In this document: one piece after another, positions 1 to 7,981 of the stretch | How positions within the stretch are numbered: position 1 is the first letter of the stretch | Layout: each line of letters opens with the position of its first letter | NCBI GenBank assembly: GCA_003140235.1 | Contig: PLJN01000033.1 | Coordinates: 13,804-53,947, forward strand | From: Acidobacteriaceae bacterium | Lineage (GTDB): Bacteria; Acidobacteriota; Terriglobia; Terriglobales; Acidobacteriaceae | Length of the DNA stretch: 40,144 nt | Direction: 5' to 3' | Notes under the pieces: generated by a model | The model's input: only the letters and a program-made list of their open reading frames with translations | The model's database searches: none | What the model was told of the DNA's origin: nothing | Translations under genes and position numbers: made by a program

Positions 1-4
1 GCCT

Positions 5-39
5 CGACCCTGAAGGGGCTCCGCTTCGCTTCGGGGGTC
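5..39. repeat. GC-rich hairpin at left edge
   Basis: The arms CGACCCTGAA and TTCGGGGGTCG pair around a CTCCGCTTCGCT centre. The same CTCCGCTTCGCT string occurs inside the larger inverted repeat at 1140-1287, so the two flank the first gene. Function unknown; the element may continue to the left of the window. Confidence 0.4.
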
Positions 40-141
40 GCTCCCTGCCACCATCGAGTTTGTATTATCCCGACAAAATTGCGGGCGAAGATGCTCCGAG
101 TTGCCATAGCGCAGTGGAAAGGCCAAGCGTTACAATCGAGC

Positions 142-1071
142 ATGGCTACTGCTCGAATCACCCACGATCAGCGCGAACAAGAAGTCCTGACGGACCTGCA
201 AAAACATTTTCCGAATTTTGCAGGACAGCTCGTGTGGACGAAGGTTCCCGAGGGCCAGGATCCCCCGGACTTTCTCAGCCGTGGCCCTTCTGGTCCGATT
301 GGTCTTGAACTCATTGAATGGCTTGACGGAAAGCAAATGGGACCGGCAAAAGGCCGGGAGTCGCAGCGAGAGGCAATCCGCCGTATTTTGGTTGACAACT
401 GGCAGGCCGAGTATCAGCCGCAGAATTTTAGGTCAGCGGTTGTCGAGCCAAAATGGGGATTGAGAATTGTCCCGGGTGACGAGTCAGCTTTGAAAACGGA
501 ATTCTTTGCTTGTGCAAAGAGTACAGATGAGTCATGGCTCACCAATTCTGAGCGTGTTGGTTCCCTTTATTACGAAAATGATTTTTCTACTTACCCTATG
601 ATGGGAAAATATTTTGCGATGATCCGCTACGCTGGCGGAGAACCGCATGGATTTTGCTGGATTGATGTGGAAGAGGACGGAGGCGCATACGATCCTGGTG
701 TTACTGTGTTGACCTTGGAACAAGCAATTGATAAGAAGTTGATGCTCTATTCCACGGCAGAAAAGCGGGCGCAGTTAAATGTACACGGTTTAGCAGAACT
801 CTACTTGCTCATCCATGGCGGTTTCAATGCATACCGTTACAACACTCCGAGTGGCCCACTGTCGTTGAACCAAATCGTACGGCGGGGAGCAGACTTCTAC
901 CAGGCACACCCACAACGGAAAATCTTTGATCGCGTTTGGTTTTTTGACTCGCTTGACTCGGCGGATGAGATAAATGAAGTGCTTGGATATCCCACCGGTT
1001 ATGGCCGTGTCCGGTGGCTGGCACAGCTCTGGCCCGAGTTCAAAGTTTATCCCGGCTCAGTGCCTGGTTAG
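142..1071 (+). CDS. Uncharacterised protein, possible PD-(D/E)XK-like nuclease fold
   Basis: This is an orphan protein of about 309 aa without signal peptide or membrane segments. Near its N-terminus it has a stretch with PDF, about eleven residues, then GLELIEW. An acidic-P-D-F then hydrophobic-E-x-x-E arrangement is what restriction-endonuclease-like domains often show, but one motif does not prove the fold. The rest has several aromatic-rich segments and no family I recognise. I chose the ATG at 142 because the conserved-looking sequence (ARITHDQREQEVL) begins there; ATG 91 and TTG 79 are in frame upstream, and none has a strong ribosome binding site. It is flanked by hairpin repeats on both sides and stands alone, which fits a mobile or defence-type cassette. 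Function not assigned. Confidence 0.6.
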   Translation: MATARITHDQREQEVLTDLQKHFPNFAGQLVWTKVPEGQDPPDFLSRGPSGPIGLELIEWLDGKQMGPAKGRESQREAIRRILVDNWQAEYQPQNFRSAVVEPKWGLRIVPGDESALKTEFFACAKSTDESWLTNSERVGSLYYENDFSTYPMMGKYFAMIRYAGGEPHGFCWIDVEEDGGAYDPGVTVLTLEQAIDKKLMLYSTAEKRAQLNVHGLAELYLLIHGGFNAYRYNTPSGPLSLNQIVRRGADFYQAHPQRKIFDRVWFFDSLDSADEINEVLGYPTGYGRVRWLAQLWPEFKVYPGSVPG

Positions 1072-1139
1072 CTTTCGCCATCTCTCAGAGCCAAACCAAC
1101 AGAGGAACAGGATTCTTCTGCACCCAGGCATATTTCTTC

Positions 1140-1287
1140 CATTTTTCCCAGCCCAATTGTACGGAGCGCGGGAGGTTCGTCAAGGCTCTCCGCTTCGCTC
1201 CGCCCGCTAGCGCGGCGCGCACAAAACGCGCGGCCTTGACCAACCTCCCTTATGCGCTCCCGTTTACTTCTAGCTATGGGAAAAATG
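1140..1287. repeat. Long imperfect inverted repeat in a gene-free stretch
   Basis: The stretch 1072-1480 has no convincing gene. It contains an inverted repeat whose outer arms are CATTTTTCCCA (1140-1150) and TGGGAAAAATG (1277-1287), exact complements. The inner arms are GGGAGGTTCGTCAAGGC (1170-1186) and GCCTTGACCAACCTCCC (1233-1249), with one mismatch. Between them lies a GC-rich core with CGCTTCGCTCCGC and GCGCGGCGCGC. It could be a strong transcription barrier, a non-autonomous mobile element, or a structured RNA. There is no clear U-tract after the stem. Confidence 0.6.
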
Positions 1288-1480
1288 CAAGAAAAAAATT
1301 GGAGGGGAGTTTAAGCAGAGAATAGTTTTCGCAGAGTGGAAAGACTGATCGTACGCTGCTCGTTTTTCTGCATTTTCCCCGCATTAATCCAAACGGGTTT
1401 TCCCGAGCCGAGCGGCGTCCACCCGGAAGAGGCGCAGTGGTGCAAAAAAGCAGAGCCGCCTAGAAGTTGGAGTAGGTTCG

Positions 1481-2377
1481 TTAGGCGGGAGAGCGTTTGT
1501 CACTGGGACGACGCTCAGGCATCTCGGCGTGCACCCCCAAAGCCAACCCTTGCTTTTTGACCTGCTTGGTTACTTCGCCCCATAACTGTTTCATTTCATC
1601 AAGACTTTGCGGTTCGGCCAGTTTCTTGCCCTGATTGAGATTATCCGTAATTACGCCTGGCAGGCTGATCCTGGGGCGCGCAAAACCCTTTGACTTCGCG
1701 TCGTAAGGCTGGCAGGGAAAGAAGGAGTACATACCGTGCAGGGGCTTATCGTAGAGAACACCAAAGTAGAGTCGCCATGTCTCCGTCGAACCTGCCGAAG
1801 CACAGGACTTGCTTTCAGCAAAAGACTCCTGATACCACGGAGATACTGTGACCTCTTTGTACTCTTGCGAAATTGCTCCGTCCAGAACGCCTCTGTAGTT
1901 CCGGCTGGAGTGGTCTATCCAGTGATCCACGACAAACGCGGTGTCCAGCACAAACGCATTCTTGTCCTCACACGAGCCAAACAGAATGACCGACCCTTTT
2001 GAGAGATTACGCAATTGCGTCGCACCCTTCGTCGTGCGTTGCTGACAGCCCGTGTAATGGAACGGCTGCCCAAAAACAAACGGATCGGTGTTCTGCAAGC
2101 CGTTGTAGGATTTCGGGACAACGTAATATGGCTCGTAGATAAAGCGAGGGCCGTGAGGGATTGGGTCATCAATTCTCTGAGCTTTTGACTCCGGTTCCCA
2201 CTCGCCCCAAAGGAGCACCACCCCCTCTACAATTGTTCCGTCAGCGACGTACCTGCCCGCTCGCTTTAAGAATTTCCTCTTGTGAACACTTGTGTTCCAT
2301 CCCTTGTGTAAGCCATCATCTGGCTCGTGCTCTCCGCCGGGATGGATGAATTGGACGAAGCAGAGTTTGTCATCCAT
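1481..2377 (-). CDS. Uncharacterised protein with N-terminal HPGGEH motif, partner of UDG-like gene
   Basis: Protein of 298 aa starting MDDKLCFVQFIHPGGEH. It is soluble, without signal peptide or membrane segments, and rich in aromatics (WGEWEPES, YEPYYVVP, PFHYTGCQQ). These segments suggest a compact beta-rich fold with possible metal or nucleotide ligands (HPGGEH, CEDKNAF, DHWIDH), but I recognise no catalytic signature. The ATG at 2377 is preferred over an in-frame ATG at 2422, because it overlaps the end of the upstream gene by 8 nt (ATGGATGA), a typical translational coupling, and because the HPGGEH segment starts right after it. It is the second gene of a two-gene minus-strand operon. 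The partner has a DNA-glycosylase-like domain, so a role in nucleic-acid modification or defence is an inference from context only. Confidence 0.75.
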   Translation of the reverse strand: MDDKLCFVQFIHPGGEHEPDDGLHKGWNTSVHKRKFLKRAGRYVADGTIVEGVVLLWGEWEPESKAQRIDDPIPHGPRFIYEPYYVVPKSYNGLQNTDPFVFGQPFHYTGCQQRTTKGATQLRNLSKGSVILFGSCEDKNAFVLDTAFVVDHWIDHSSRNYRGVLDGAISQEYKEVTVSPWYQESFAESKSCASAGSTETWRLYFGVLYDKPLHGMYSFFPCQPYDAKSKGFARPRISLPGVITDNLNQGKKLAEPQSLDEMKQLWGEVTKQVKKQGLALGVHAEMPERRPSDKRSPA

Positions 2378-3716
2378 GATGGATATGGTTCTTGATGGCA
2401 AGTCCGATCTTATGCTTGTCAATGTTCGAGACCGTGCCGAAGGGCGTGTTGGCGGCTTTGCCGAAAACTAAGCCAGCAGTCTTGCCATCTATTGTCAATT
2501 TTGTTAACTCGACATCGTAGCGATTGGCTCGCTCGACTGTGTGAACCACATTCCAGCCATCCTGGCGCCGAAAAGAAATTCTTCTCAGATGCGATCTTGC
2601 CACGGACGCGATTATGAGGTCGGGCGACAGCCACTCGACGAGCGAATGCCATAGGGGAGTTCCGCATTGCATGAGTCCGATCTGTGCCTCGCTCGAAAGC
2701 TTGCTCCATGTCGGGTCGGTCGCTAATGGCGAGCAGAGGTCCGTGTGCAGGACCGTGTTCGGGGCGTTGCCGTAGTAGCTGCAATCAAGTCCGTTGAGCA
2801 AGTGCTCGAATGAATTGAACCATGGTTCGTACGGATGGTTAGGCGGGGCGTGGAAATATCCGTTGAGTGCTTGCAGGTAGTCTTCGTGAGAGGCACCCTC
2901 AAGAATGCGAGGATAGACCTTTCGGGCATTGTTAAATCTCAAGAATCTGTCCTCGTCAGGGAACTCGATTCTGGAAGGATTCAAGCCGAGCGTGATGACT
3001 CTTAGCTCTGAAGAGAAGTATCGGTCGCTGTCGCCGAAAAAGAGGATAGGTATAGACGGCTTCACAAGAAAGGGCTGATCCATAGAGCGTCTGTAAACCA
3101 GCCACGACTCCCGTATGAGGTCGTTTATCTTCACGGTTGTCTCCACTTTCTTTTTTGTGCGAGCAACGACGGTGATCTCCGGCAGCTTCTTTCGTCCCGA
3201 GCGGTACTCACGAACGGTTTTTAGGATTTGTTCCTCTGAGATATCACCCAGATCAGCGGCGACCCTCTGTGCGCTCCGCAAAAAGTCCTTCTTCCACCCC
3301 GCTCTCTTTCGGCCCTTGGGAAGGTCCTTGTAAGCCGAGGCGAGGGGAAGCTGGTCCCTCAATTCCTGTGCCAGGGAGCGAATTGGAATCTTGATTTCCA
3401 CGGCATCAGTGCCGTTAAGTGGACGAGAGCGTAGGCAGATATCTCTCAAATCCTTCATTTCCAGTTTGCCGAGGTTCTGCGAAAGCGCTTCTGTGAATCT
3501 AGCCAAGAGATCACTTGAGGTGCCAAGGGATTCCTTAAGATAAAAAGCCACCTTCGCTTTTAGAAGAAGATTCGTATCAAACCAGCACACACTGTTGCGC
3601 CGGGCGGGACGGATGACCCCCAGTTGTACCAGGTTCTGAAGGTCTTTTGGCGGCACTCCCAGTACGGCGCTGGCCTGCTTGAGTTTGAGTGTAACGCTTT
3701 GCATTTGATTAACCAT
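2370..3716 (-). CDS. HTH protein with C-terminal uracil-DNA-glycosylase-like domain
   Basis: Protein of 448 aa. Residues about 6-60 look like a MerR-type DNA-binding helix-turn-helix (QASAVLGVPPKDLQNLVQLG, then a wing with W45). Residues 110-200 are basic and helical. Residues 215-448 resemble the uracil-DNA-glycosylase superfamily: FFGDSDRYF, then VITLGLNPS (GLNPS 244-248, like the motif I GxNPx of MUG/UDG proteins), HTDLCSPLATDPTW (324-337), SPDLIIASVA (364-373) and a late FGKAANTPFG. The family excises or recognises altered bases; some relatives lack activity, and one glycosylase-like family acts against phages with modified DNA. Substrate cannot be told here. It is the first gene of a two-gene operon, divergent from a regulator/nucleotidyltransferase pair. 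The ATG at 3716 lies about where a transcript from the -10 box at 3721-3726 would begin. Confidence 0.7.
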   Translation of the reverse strand: MVNQMQSVTLKLKQASAVLGVPPKDLQNLVQLGVIRPARRNSVCWFDTNLLLKAKVAFYLKESLGTSSDLLARFTEALSQNLGKLEMKDLRDICLRSRPLNGTDAVEIKIPIRSLAQELRDQLPLASAYKDLPKGRKRAGWKKDFLRSAQRVAADLGDISEEQILKTVREYRSGRKKLPEITVVARTKKKVETTVKINDLIRESWLVYRRSMDQPFLVKPSIPILFFGDSDRYFSSELRVITLGLNPSRIEFPDEDRFLRFNNARKVYPRILEGASHEDYLQALNGYFHAPPNHPYEPWFNSFEHLLNGLDCSYYGNAPNTVLHTDLCSPLATDPTWSKLSSEAQIGLMQCGTPLWHSLVEWLSPDLIIASVARSHLRRISFRRQDGWNVVHTVERANRYDVELTKLTIDGKTAGLVFGKAANTPFGTVSNIDKHKIGLAIKNHIHHG

Positions 3717-3720
3717 CTAA

Positions 3721-3749
3721 ATCTTAGACGGATATTAGATAGAAAGCAA
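3721..3749 (-). promoter_or_regulatory. Putative promoter of the UDG-like operon
   Basis: On the minus strand a -35-like TTGCTT (3744-3749) and a -10-like TAAGAT (3721-3726) are spaced by 17 nt. The predicted transcription start falls at about 3714-3716, on the ATG, which lacks a Shine-Dalgarno sequence. This would give a leaderless mRNA. Both boxes are imperfect matches. Confidence 0.4.
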
Positions 3750-3788
3750 GCGTTGTTTAACGAAAGCCGGACTAATCCCCAACAATCG

Positions 3789-3810
3789 TTCGCTATTCGC
3801 GAACAGCGAA
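3789..3810. promoter_or_regulatory. 22-bp palindromic operator candidate
   Basis: The half-sites TTCGCT and AGCGAA enclose the inner palindrome TTCGCGAA; 10 of 11 base pairs are complementary. It ends 3 nt before the -10 TATAAT of the plus-strand gene, so it covers the spacer and the weak -35 region. It is a natural site for repression by one of the two HTH proteins encoded on either side. Binding is inferred. Confidence 0.55.
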
Positions 3811-3812
3811 TG

Positions 3813-3818
3813 TATAAT
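3813..3818 (+). promoter_or_regulatory. Consensus -10 box TATAAT, leaderless start likely
   Basis: A perfect TATAAT is placed so that transcription would begin near 3825, exactly at an in-frame GTG. The upstream ATG at 3810 would then lie outside the transcript. No good -35 is seen 17 nt upstream (TCGCTA), as expected for a promoter under regulator control. Confidence 0.5.
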
Positions 3819-3824
3819 ATCTGC

Positions 3825-4373
3825 GTGATCCTCAAACCCCAAGACGTAGTGGTGGTGCTAAAGCTCTGTGAGTTCGATGGCAAACGACCACCCTTTGCCC
3901 AGATCGCTGAAGAGTTGTCCATGAGCGTTTCCGAAGTTCATGGGGCGGTCAAGCGGGCCCAAGCAGCGCATCTTTTGCACGGCCCGGAACTCGGCGAACG
4001 CCCAAACTGCAAGGCATTGGAAGAGTTTCTGATCCACGGGCTGAAATATGTGTTTCCCGCTCAACACGGAGCGATGACCCGAGGAATGCCCACGTCCTAC
4101 GCTGCCGAGCCCCTTCGGAGATACATCAAGCCGGGAGACGAGCCGCTACCTGTGTGGCCCAGCCCGGATGGTCCGGTAAGAGGTGCTGCCTTTGAGCCCC
4201 TGTATCCCAGCGTCCCGGAAGCGGCCAAACGCGATTCTTACCTGTACGAATTGCTTGCCTTGATCGACGCAATCCGGGACGGGCGGGTACGGGAACGCAA
4301 GCTTGCCGAGAAAGAACTCGTGACGCGGCTTCGTTCAAAGGACCATGGTTCGAGGGACAATGGCAAATCCTAA
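3825..4373 (+). CDS. HTH protein paired with nucleotidyltransferase, antitoxin-like
   Basis: Protein of 182 aa from GTG 3825, or 187 aa from ATG 3810. Residues about 8-50 form a winged-helix-like unit with KLCEFDGKRPPFAQIAEEL followed by SVSEVHGAVKRAQAAHLL, the pattern of MarR/GntR-type DNA readers. The remainder holds a region with QHGAMTRGMPTSYAA and a C-terminal helical part (YLYELLALIDAIRDGRVRERKLAEKEL). It overlaps the downstream nucleotidyltransferase by 14 nt, so the two are translated together. Such regulator/AbiEii-like nucleotidyltransferase pairs are commonly toxin-antitoxin or abortive-infection modules; here that is inferred from arrangement. The palindrome at 3789-3810 just upstream suggests autoregulation. 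The GTG start is chosen from the -10 box position, since neither start has a Shine-Dalgarno sequence. Confidence 0.7.
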   Translation: MILKPQDVVVVLKLCEFDGKRPPFAQIAEELSMSVSEVHGAVKRAQAAHLLHGPELGERPNCKALEEFLIHGLKYVFPAQHGAMTRGMPTSYAAEPLRRYIKPGDEPLPVWPSPDGPVRGAAFEPLYPSVPEAAKRDSYLYELLALIDAIRDGRVRERKLAEKELVTRLRSKDHGSRDNGKS

Positions 4374-5048
4374 TCTTGAATTGCTCATCAGTGTTGCGCG
4401 GCGGCTGCGTCCCTTGCTTGACGAACTGGTATTTGTCGGTGGCTGCACGACGGCTCTCTTGATCACCGACCCGGCTGCTGCTGAAGTTCGGTCAACATAC
4501 GATGTGGACGCTATCGCTGAAATCACCTCATATGCCGAATACGCCGCGTTCTCGGAGCGGTTACGACAATTGGGTTTTGCAGAAGATCATAGCGAAGGAG
4601 CGCCGATTTGCCGGTGGGCCCATGAAGATATGCGCTTCGATGTCATGCCCACGGATGAGAGAATTCTAGGCTTCTCCAACCGCTGGCCATGGAAAACGCG
4701 CAGAAGATGCAGCTTGAAAATGGCCTGACGCTCAGGGTTGTCACAGCGCCGTTTTTTCTTGGCACCAAGTTAGAAGCATTCAAGGGACGTGGCAAGAACG
4801 ACTATTTTGCAAGTCACGATCTTGAAGATCTGATTGCTGTGATCGATGGCCGGCCCTCTCTGTTGGGAGAGCTCCGGTCGGAGTCGAAAGAGCTGAGAGC
4901 TTATGTCGCCAATGAGGTTCGCAATCTGCTTAAAGAGCACAATTTCATTGATGCTTTGCCCGGCTATCTTTTGCCCGATCACGCCAGTCAGGCACGACTT
5001 GGAAAACTTTTGGCAACACTCCGCACGATCACTGAGTTGGTAGGATAA
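4360..5048 (+). pseudogene. AbiEii-like nucleotidyltransferase, broken by one frameshift
   Basis: Two adjacent reading frames make one protein. The first part, starting MANPNLELLISVARRLRPLL at ATG 4360 (GAGGG 4 nt upstream), has LVFVGGCTTALLITDP and a STYDVDAI segment, the nucleotidyltransferase G-G and D-x-D region. It runs to FSNRW near 4683. The second part (from about 4689, ending 5048) continues with the family's C-terminal features: APFFLGTKLEAFKGRGKNDY, then SHDLEDLIAVIDGR. The two frames differ as if one base were missing after the TGG codon at 4681-4683. The rest of the second frame shows no decay, so this may be a recent mutation or an assembly error. If intact it would be a ~230-aa nucleotidyltransferase of the type found as toxin in two-gene modules. 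The start overlaps the upstream HTH gene. Confidence 0.7.
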
Positions 5049-5058
5049 CTGTTCCGCT

Positions 5059-7497
5059 ATGCCCGACAAAGAATTCCAAAGAGAGCTTCAATCCGCGCAG
5101 GTGGAATGTGACCGTTTGCGCGAGGAAAACAACCGCCTGCGGAAGCTTCTGACGGAGCACGGTATCCCGATTCCCGCGATCCAAGCTCAGGGACCTACGC
5201 TGGTTCAAAGCGTGGGGCCAGCAATCGATGCTGTCAGTCATGCTTCCGACTCCAAGGCCAAAATTGCCCTCTTTAGAAGCCTTTTCCGTGGCCGGGAAGA
5301 TGTCTATGCGGTCCGCTGGGAAAACCCTGATGGCCGGGCCGGATACATGCCAAAGGCAGATCGCGATTGGAAGGCTTACTATGCAAGCAAACCCGAAGAC
5401 CGCAAGAAAGTCGACCGTAAAACACGGACCTTTCATCCTCTAACGGACGAGGCGGTTCGCCAGCATTTGGCGGGTGAGCTTACGGTCGGCGCGTACCCAC
5501 TGCTGCCTGATGAGACATGCTGGTTTCTTGCGGTCGATTTTGACAAGAAGACATGGCAAGACGATGCCGCCGCCTTTCTCGCTACTTGCCAGGAACTGAA
5601 CGTGCCCGCTGCATTAGAGCGTTCGCGGTCCGGCAATGGCGGTCATGTTTGGATCTTCTTTGATCGGGCAATACCTGCGGTAACAGCACGAAAGCTGGGA
5701 TGCGCCATTCTTACCCGAACCATGGAGCGCCGGCATCAAGTTGGACTTGACTCCTACGATAGATTTTTCCCGAATCAGGACACCATGCCGAAAGGAGGTT
5801 TCGGCAATCTTATTGCGCTGCCGTTGCAAAAGACGCCGCGCCAGTCGGGCAACAGCGTGTTCATAGATTCCGGCTTTCGGCCATATGCAGATCAATGGCA
5901 GTTCCTCACGATGATTCAACGCATGTCTGCTTATGCTGCTGAAGCACTTGTTGTGCAGGCGCAACGGGCAGGTGATTTGATAGGAGTAAGAATCAGCATT
6001 TCCGACGACGAAAACGACCAAGACCCCTGGACTTTGCCGCCCTCACGCAAGCGGCTAGAGCGGCCCATCAAAGAGCCGCTCCCGGAAAGAGTTCAACTTG
6101 TTCGGGCGAATCTTCTCTATGTGGAGAAGAAGGACCTGCCTTCCGCGATGCAAAATCGGTTGCTTCGCCTCGCGGCGTTTCAAAACCCTGAATTTTACAA
6201 AGCTCAAGCGATGCGCCTTTCAACTTTTGACAAGCCGCGCGTGATAGCCTGCGGAGAAGACCTCGCGAATCACATTGCCTTGCCTCGCGGGTGTTTCTCG
6301 GATCTGCTGGCCTTGTTGGAAGCGCACCGAATTAGGCCGCTGATTCAGGATGAACGTTTCGCAGGTAACCCGATCGACGTGGACTTCCATGGTCAGCTTC
6401 GACCGCTCCAAGAGGAAGCTGTTGCAAACATCAATGTTCACGATGAAGGAATCTTGTGCGCTCCGACGGCCTTCGGAAAGACAGCCGTTGCTGCATGGCT
6501 TATCGCCGCACGCAAAGTGAATTCCTTAGTTTTGGTGCACCGCCAGCAGCTAATGGACCAGTGGCGTGCACGGCTGGCAATGTTTCTGCAGCTTCCCGTC
6601 AAATCAATTGGGGAAATCGGTGGCGGAAAGACAAACCGAACAGGCTGTGTGGATGTCGCAGTCATTCAAAGTTTGCATAGGAAAGAAACCGTCAAAGACT
6701 TTGTGGGAGAGTACGGCCAAGTCATTGTGGATGAATGCCATCATATTTCCGCTTTCACATTCGAGCAGGTAATGAGGCAAGTGAAGGCCAGGTATGTTGT
6801 GGGCCTGACCGCAACTCCCACACGGAAGGACGGCCATCATCCCATTATCTACATGCAGTGTGGCCCAATCCGATTCAATCTCAGCGCCCGCAAGATGACG
6901 GAAATGACTCCGTTTGAACACAGGGTAATTCCTCGTGTGACGGAGTTCCAGATGCCACCGGAGACTTCGGATGTAACGATCCAGGAGATATACGCGGCCC
7001 TCGTCGATGACCGCTCTCGTAATGAGCTGATCACCGCTGACCTGCTTCGTGCCTTGGAGGCCGGGCGATCTCCACTGCTTTTGACGGCACGAACCGACCA
7101 CCTGAGGCATTTTGCAGAGCAACTTGCTTCCGTGGTAAAAAACTTGTTTGTCCTAAAAGGCGGCATGAGCAAGAAGCAACGCCAGAGCACAGCCGGCGCT
7201 CTGGCCGCTGTACCCTTGGGAGAGCAGCGGGTTATTCTTGCGACCGGCAGCTATATCGGCGAGGGATTTGACGACGCCAGGCTGGATACTCTTTTTCTCG
7301 CTATGCCAATTTCTTGGAAAGGAACTCTCCAGCAATATGTCGGTCGGCTGCATCGTTTGCATGACAACAAGCGTGTTCTTCAAGTCTACGACTATGTGGA
7401 TTCCTACGTTCCGATGCTGGCGCGGATGTACGAGCGACGGCTGAAAGGATATGCCGCCATCGGCTACACCGTGCAGCACCGAGAGGATTCCTTTTAA
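5059..7497 (+). CDS. TOTE conflict-system primase-helicase
   Basis: Protein of 812 aa. Residues 5-33 form a leucine/arginine coiled coil. Residues about 75-300 match the archaeo-eukaryotic primase domain of TOTE conflict systems: LAVDFD with acidic residues at 159-162, SRSGNGGHVWIFF (189-201) and LIALPLQ (251-257). Residues about 440-800 are a superfamily 2 helicase: Walker A APTAFGKT (468-475), DECHH (558-562), TATPTR (584-589) and motif VI QYVGRLHR (759-766). All key motifs look intact. Such proteins are thought to make or extend nucleic-acid primers and remodel duplexes in defence against mobile DNA; the action here is inferred from the family. It starts 10 nt after the nucleotidyltransferase and is followed by two same-strand genes. 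No nuclease domain is fused to it. Confidence 0.85.
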   Translation: MPDKEFQRELQSAQVECDRLREENNRLRKLLTEHGIPIPAIQAQGPTLVQSVGPAIDAVSHASDSKAKIALFRSLFRGREDVYAVRWENPDGRAGYMPKADRDWKAYYASKPEDRKKVDRKTRTFHPLTDEAVRQHLAGELTVGAYPLLPDETCWFLAVDFDKKTWQDDAAAFLATCQELNVPAALERSRSGNGGHVWIFFDRAIPAVTARKLGCAILTRTMERRHQVGLDSYDRFFPNQDTMPKGGFGNLIALPLQKTPRQSGNSVFIDSGFRPYADQWQFLTMIQRMSAYAAEALVVQAQRAGDLIGVRISISDDENDQDPWTLPPSRKRLERPIKEPLPERVQLVRANLLYVEKKDLPSAMQNRLLRLAAFQNPEFYKAQAMRLSTFDKPRVIACGEDLANHIALPRGCFSDLLALLEAHRIRPLIQDERFAGNPIDVDFHGQLRPLQEEAVANINVHDEGILCAPTAFGKTAVAAWLIAARKVNSLVLVHRQQLMDQWRARLAMFLQLPVKSIGEIGGGKTNRTGCVDVAVIQSLHRKETVKDFVGEYGQVIVDECHHISAFTFEQVMRQVKARYVVGLTATPTRKDGHHPIIYMQCGPIRFNLSARKMTEMTPFEHRVIPRVTEFQMPPETSDVTIQEIYAALVDDRSRNELITADLLRALEAGRSPLLLTARTDHLRHFAEQLASVVKNLFVLKGGMSKKQRQSTAGALAAVPLGEQRVILATGSYIGEGFDDARLDTLFLAMPISWKGTLQQYVGRLHRLHDNKRVLQVYDYVDSYVPMLARMYERRLKGYAAIGYTVQHREDSF

Positions 7498-7588
7498 ATT
7501 GGAACTTGTGACGTGATTTAGGGTGTGAGGTTCGGATGCTGATGAGCCAGCGCCCGCGATTGAACGCCGCTATTGTGAATGGAGGAGT

Positions 7589-7981
7589 ATGACGAAACAG
7601 AACGATAAGCTTGTCGTGGTCCACATGGACGTGCGGAAATTGAAACCAGAACCAGACATAAATCTTCCTGCCGTTGGCCAGGCAAAATTAAAGAGATTGA
7701 TTGAGGAAGCAGTGGTGGATGCCTACAATGAGCAGGAGCAAACCGTAGGTTTCCTGACCATGATTCAGGAGCACTTGGCTTTGCCTTTCTCAGCAAATGT
7801 TCTTGGCGTTGAGGTTGTCGTGGAGAAGATTGACATGACGGGCGATGGCCAGATCGTGGCGGTGTGCCGCCGCGACAAAATTAGGCAAAGGATCGGAATC
7901 CTCGATCTGCCTTTGCCGGTGCCTGCGCCAGCCGGAGCAGAATGGATCACAGCGTATCACCACTGGCGCAAGGGATTTTAG
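7589..7981 (+). CDS. CcbP-like calcium-binding family protein
   Basis: Small soluble protein of 130 aa. Its centre and end carry the segments of the CcbP-type calcium-binding family as I remember it: LPFSANVLGVEVVVEKID, IVAVCRRDKIRQRIGILDLP, and APAGAEWITAYHHWRKG at the C-terminus. The founding member binds calcium in cyanobacteria; many relatives are untested. The start ATG 7589 follows GGAGGAG at 7580-7585. The next gene begins with GTG directly after its stop codon, so the two form a tight operon. It lies 91 nt after the TOTE gene. Whether it works with the primase-helicase is unknown. Confidence 0.65.
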   Translation: MTKQNDKLVVVHMDVRKLKPEPDINLPAVGQAKLKRLIEEAVVDAYNEQEQTVGFLTMIQEHLALPFSANVLGVEVVVEKIDMTGDGQIVAVCRRDKIRQRIGILDLPLPVPAPAGAEWITAYHHWRKGF

